Shown: positions 60,712-64,000 of the stretch, piece after piece
Numbering within the stretch: position 1 is the stretch's first letter
Layout of the letters: the number at the start of each line of letters is the position of its first letter
NCBI RefSeq assembly: GCF_933775445.1
Contig: NC_065877.1
Location: forward strand, 10,602,001-10,666,000
DNA from: Argentina anserina
Taxonomy: Eukaryota; Streptophyta; Magnoliopsida; Rosales; Rosaceae
Direction of reading: 5' to 3'
Length of the DNA: 64,000 bases
Made by a program: the position numbers and the translations under genes
The notes under the pieces: model-generated
Told to the model about the DNA's origin: nothing
Seen by the model: the letters and a program-made list of their open reading frames with translations, nothing else
The model's database searches: none

Positions 60712-63397
60712 ATGCATATGATCGTAACCACCCCCGCCGGCGACTCCGCCTTCACCAATCACGCCTACTGCTCGCCGTCCGATCTTCCCTCCTTCGCGGT
60801 CCCTCAATCCGACCGCTGCTATGCCACCGTCGGCGGCAACTATGTCCTTTCTGTCAGCCCCCAAGAGGGCTTAGATAGCGGCCACATTGCTTTGAATGCG
60901 ACCCAACAAACCCAAGCTGGGGTTTCTGCTGGTGACAAGGTTTCTGTCACAAGATTTGTTCCGCCCGAGGAACAGTTTAAGTTGGCACTGCTTAAGATTG
61001 AGATAGAGTTGTTGGGAAAGAGAACCAAAACTCGACAGGTTGATGCTGTTTTTCTCGACGAGTTGCTTAGAAACAAGTACATGTACCAGGTATGTTGCTA
61101 GCTTCTTCCTAGTCTTTATTGTTTTATTTATTTACAGTTCCACTTGGTTAATTTTAAATTCTTGAAGATTTTACCTTTGTTAGTAGACACAAGTTAAAAT
61201 TAATAAAAGTGAAGTTCTTTTGATTGGGATTGATATATGATACCAATGTTGCTATAGATGTCTATGAAGTATGAACACTCATGTGAATTGTGATTAGAGT
61301 CAATTTCAGTCCAAAGTGTGCTGTTTTTCTTTGTTTTAGCCAAAAAGTTGTCAAAGACATCATTGAAACAGAAAATGTATCTTGAATTATCTCCTGTATG
61401 AACTTTCTCTTGTATTGGTTTGGACCAATTACTAGTTTTGGGAAAATGTGTTAGGTAGTCGTGATCCAATACATGTAAATTGATTCTGTTATGTGAAAGA
61501 TGCGATCATTTTTTCTGTTCTGTTGACAATATTATTGCTGAAGTACGTGTTTGTTGTGTTTGGATTGTTCAGTAACATTACGCCGTGATATGCGCAGGTT
61601 ATGACGGTTGGACAAAAAGTTTCAATGAAGTCTGATGGAGGTCGTGAATATGTTTTCACAATCCATCAAGCGGCAGTAGAGGGACAAGAAAAGGCTGATG
61701 CTGATCTTGAAAGAGGGATGATTTCAGCTGGGACATACTTCATCTTCGAGACACCTAGGGGTTCAAATGGACTGAAGATAATAAATCAACGTAAAGTTTT
61801 CACGCAGAAGGAACTTAATCTTCAAAAACTTGGCATTGGTGGATTAAGTGCAGAGTTTGAAAGTATATTTCGAAGAGCTTTTGCCTCCCGTGTACTCCCT
61901 CATCATGTGGTAAATAAATTGGGGATTAAACATGTGAAGGGAATGCTGCTTTATGGACCATCAGGTACCGGAAAAACTCTGGTGGCTCGTCAAATAGGGA
62001 AAATACTGAATGGGAGAGATCCAAAAATTGTAAATGGCCCTGAAGTGTTGGACTGTTATGTTGGTGAAAGTGAGAAGAATGTCAGGGGGCTATTTGCTGA
62101 TGCTGAACAAGATCAATTAGTTCATGGGGATGAAAGTGATTTACATGTCATAATATTTGATGAAATTGACGCTATTTGTAAGAAAAGGACAGGTTCCGGC
62201 CGTGATAGTTCACGCATTCATGATAATATTGTGAACACATTACTTACCAAGATGGATGGGGTGGAGCCTCTCAATAATATTCTAATTATTGGATTGACCA
62301 ACAGAAAGGAGTTGCTGGATGAAGCCCTTTTGAGACCTGGACGTCTGGAAGTTCAAATTCAGATAGGCCTTCCTGATAAAAAAGGCCGCCTACAGATTCT
62401 TCAAATTCATACAAACAAGATAAAGGAGAACTCTTATCTTGCTCCAGATGTGAATCTTCGAGAGCTTGCTACTCGTGCAGAAAACTATAGTGGTGCAGAA
62501 CTTGAAGGTGTTGTTAGAAGCGCTGTGTCATTTGCTTTAAATAGGCAACTGAGTCTGGACGATCTTACGAAGCCAGTGGACGAGGAGAATATTAGAGTCA
62601 CTATGGATGATTTTAGATGCGCACTTCAAGAAATTAGACCTTCTTATGGAGCCTCAGCGGAGGAGCTTGAACGATGCCGATTAAATGGCATTGTGAATTG
62701 TGGTGATCGACATAGGCATGCTTATGACAGAGCTATGCTACATGTGGAGCAAGTTAGATCAAGGGAAGGAAGTCCTCTTCTCAAATGCCTTTTGGAAGGC
62801 CCTAGTGGCACTGGAAAATCTGCCTTAGCAGCTACTGTTGGCATTCACAGCCGATTTCCATTTGTCAGGATCATTTCTTCAGAGTCCATGATTGGTCTTC
62901 ATGACGAAAGGGCGAAATGTGTTTACCTCGAAAACATCTTTGAGGAAGCTTACAGGTCACAATTGAGCATCATCATCTTGGATGACATTGAGAGGTTGAT
63001 GGAGTTTATTCCTATTGGTCCAAGGTTTTCAACCATGATATATCAAACACTATGGGGACTTCTGAAGCGCTTTCCTCCAAAGGGGAATAAGCTTCTGGTG
63101 ATTGGAACAACTAGCGAATTCGAATACTTGGACTCGATTCACTTTTGCAAGACATTTTCTCACACTTACAATGTTCCTACATTAACTAGTGAGGATGCAA
63201 AGAAGGTGCTAGAACAGGTAAAAGTTTTTGCTGACGAGGACATAAATGCGGCTGCTGAGGCCCTGAATGATATGCCTATCCAGAAGCTCTATACGTTAAT
63301 TGAGACAGCAGGCCAATGTGCCAAGCCTGTTTACTCTGGTAATAAGAAAATAAATATCACTGACTTCTGTAATTGCCTTGGGGATATTGGGCGATAG
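60712..63397 (+). CDS. NSF: Vesicle-fusing ATPase NSF (SEC18-like), few-intron copy
   Basis: NSF is a hexameric cytosolic AAA+ ATPase that disassembles SNARE complexes together with alpha-SNAP. Two exons, 60712-61089 and 61598-63397, joined by a phase-0 GT-AG intron, give 725 aa (plant NSF is about 740). The N domain (1-205) recruits SNAP. D1 has Walker A GPSGTGKT at 246-253, Walker B VIIFDE at 310-315, sensor Asn361 and the RPGR pair at 372-375. D2 has GPSGTGKS at 527-534 and IIILDD at 584-589. Two things are odd. D1 Walker A has Ser where the family has Pro (GPPGTGKT), and the C-terminus stops early (CLGDIGR) without the usual last residues. NSF genes normally have many introns, so 1.8 kb in one exon suggests a retrocopy. 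The frame is intact, implying selection or youth. It may act as a variant NSF. Confidence 0.9.
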
Positions 63398-64000
63398 CAT
63401 TACATGTAAACTTTTGTTCATAGTTGTATTCTGTAGCTTCCAATACCTTATTACATTTTTTCAAGTAAACTTAAAAGGCCTCATTATTCTCCACTTGCAG
63501 CGATCTTTTCGTAGGCGTTTGCCTCCGATCCAATCGGGGGATCGAATTGTTTTTTCGTGTTGTCAGAGCTGAACAATGAAAATAGATGGCGAGTACCTGA
63601 TCAATTGATTGGGTCTGAAACTCCAGATATTTGATATCTTTCTCTTTTCTGAAGGAGCTTATCGTATTCTCATGAGTCAATTGTTGAATTTAACACATCA
63701 GCCTTGATGACTAGTAGAACATGTAAACAATATTTTGCGCAAGAAAGAATGTCCATTTTTATTCTATATTTTACCTTTGAGTTTATTATTACTAAATCAC
63801 CATATTTTTGGGTTGTGAACTGTGATTTATGTATGGTATGTATTACACAGTTACACACTCGATCAACGTTTAAACTACTAAAGCCTCTTACAAAATGTTA
63901 TTCTTATTCTTATTGTGCTTTTTAGCATAGGCGCATTATTTTGCAATGTTATGATCATGTTTTATATGAGGGCTATGCAAGTAAGAATGAGAAATTTCTA
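63398..64000. other. 3' flank of the NSF-like gene
   Basis: Presumed 3' UTR and AT-rich flank. No canonical AATAAA was found near the stop codon, and no further gene or bounded repeat is visible up to the window end. Confidence 0.5.

Overview
This is plant nuclear DNA, almost certainly from a eudicot. It is AT-rich, its protein genes carry GT-AG introns, and it is full of plant transposable elements. The protein set (cytosolic aldolase, a PETAL LOSS-type trihelix factor, a DREB fragment, NSF) is typical of flowering plants. The repeat style suggests a woody or herbaceous rosid such as a Rosaceae species, but that is an impression and not proven by the sequence.

Only three protein genes look intact. 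(1) 7792-9739, plus strand: cytosolic class I fructose-bisphosphate aldolase, three exons, 358 aa, all catalytic residues present. (2) 19014-16641, minus strand: a two-exon GT-2-type trihelix transcription factor of 587 aa that I assign to PETAL LOSS. (3) 60712-63397, plus strand: a full-length-like but divergent NSF AAA+ ATPase of 725 aa with a single intron, which suggests a retrocopy-derived gene. Three broken gene pieces are also present: a DREB/ERF gene cut inside its AP2 domain (38106-38510), an orphan first exon of a mitochondrial phosphate carrier (43117-43301), and an unrecognised Ser/Asn-rich reading frame with one internal stop (44674-43709, minus strand).

The rest is a dense record of transposition, and many elements can be bounded by eye from target-site duplications (TSDs). 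Left part (1-13.4 kb): a retroposon-like insertion with a 14-bp TSD, a MITE with an 8-bp TSD, a foldback MITE sitting in a (TA)n microsatellite, a PIF/Harbinger-like MITE with a TTA TSD, a truncated LINE-like insertion with a 17-bp TSD, and a Mutator-like element with a 9-bp TSD carrying GC-rich gene-like sequence. Middle (28.0-36.3 kb): a nest of at least five elements. A TTA-flanked element contains a hAT-like element, which contains two related hAT-like elements in opposite orientation; one of these carries three tandem ~0.5-kb units and the other an LTR fragment. A separate Mutator-like element is also inside the outermost one. Right part (40.5-60.3 kb): two large solo-LTR-like blocks, a copia-like end, a 12-bp minisatellite, and a broken Ty3/gypsy chromovirus with 203-bp LTRs ending about 300 bp upstream of the NSF TATA box.

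The three intact genes act in unrelated processes (sugar metabolism, flower development, membrane fusion) and show no functional clustering. No rRNA gene, CRISPR array or intact tRNA gene was seen.
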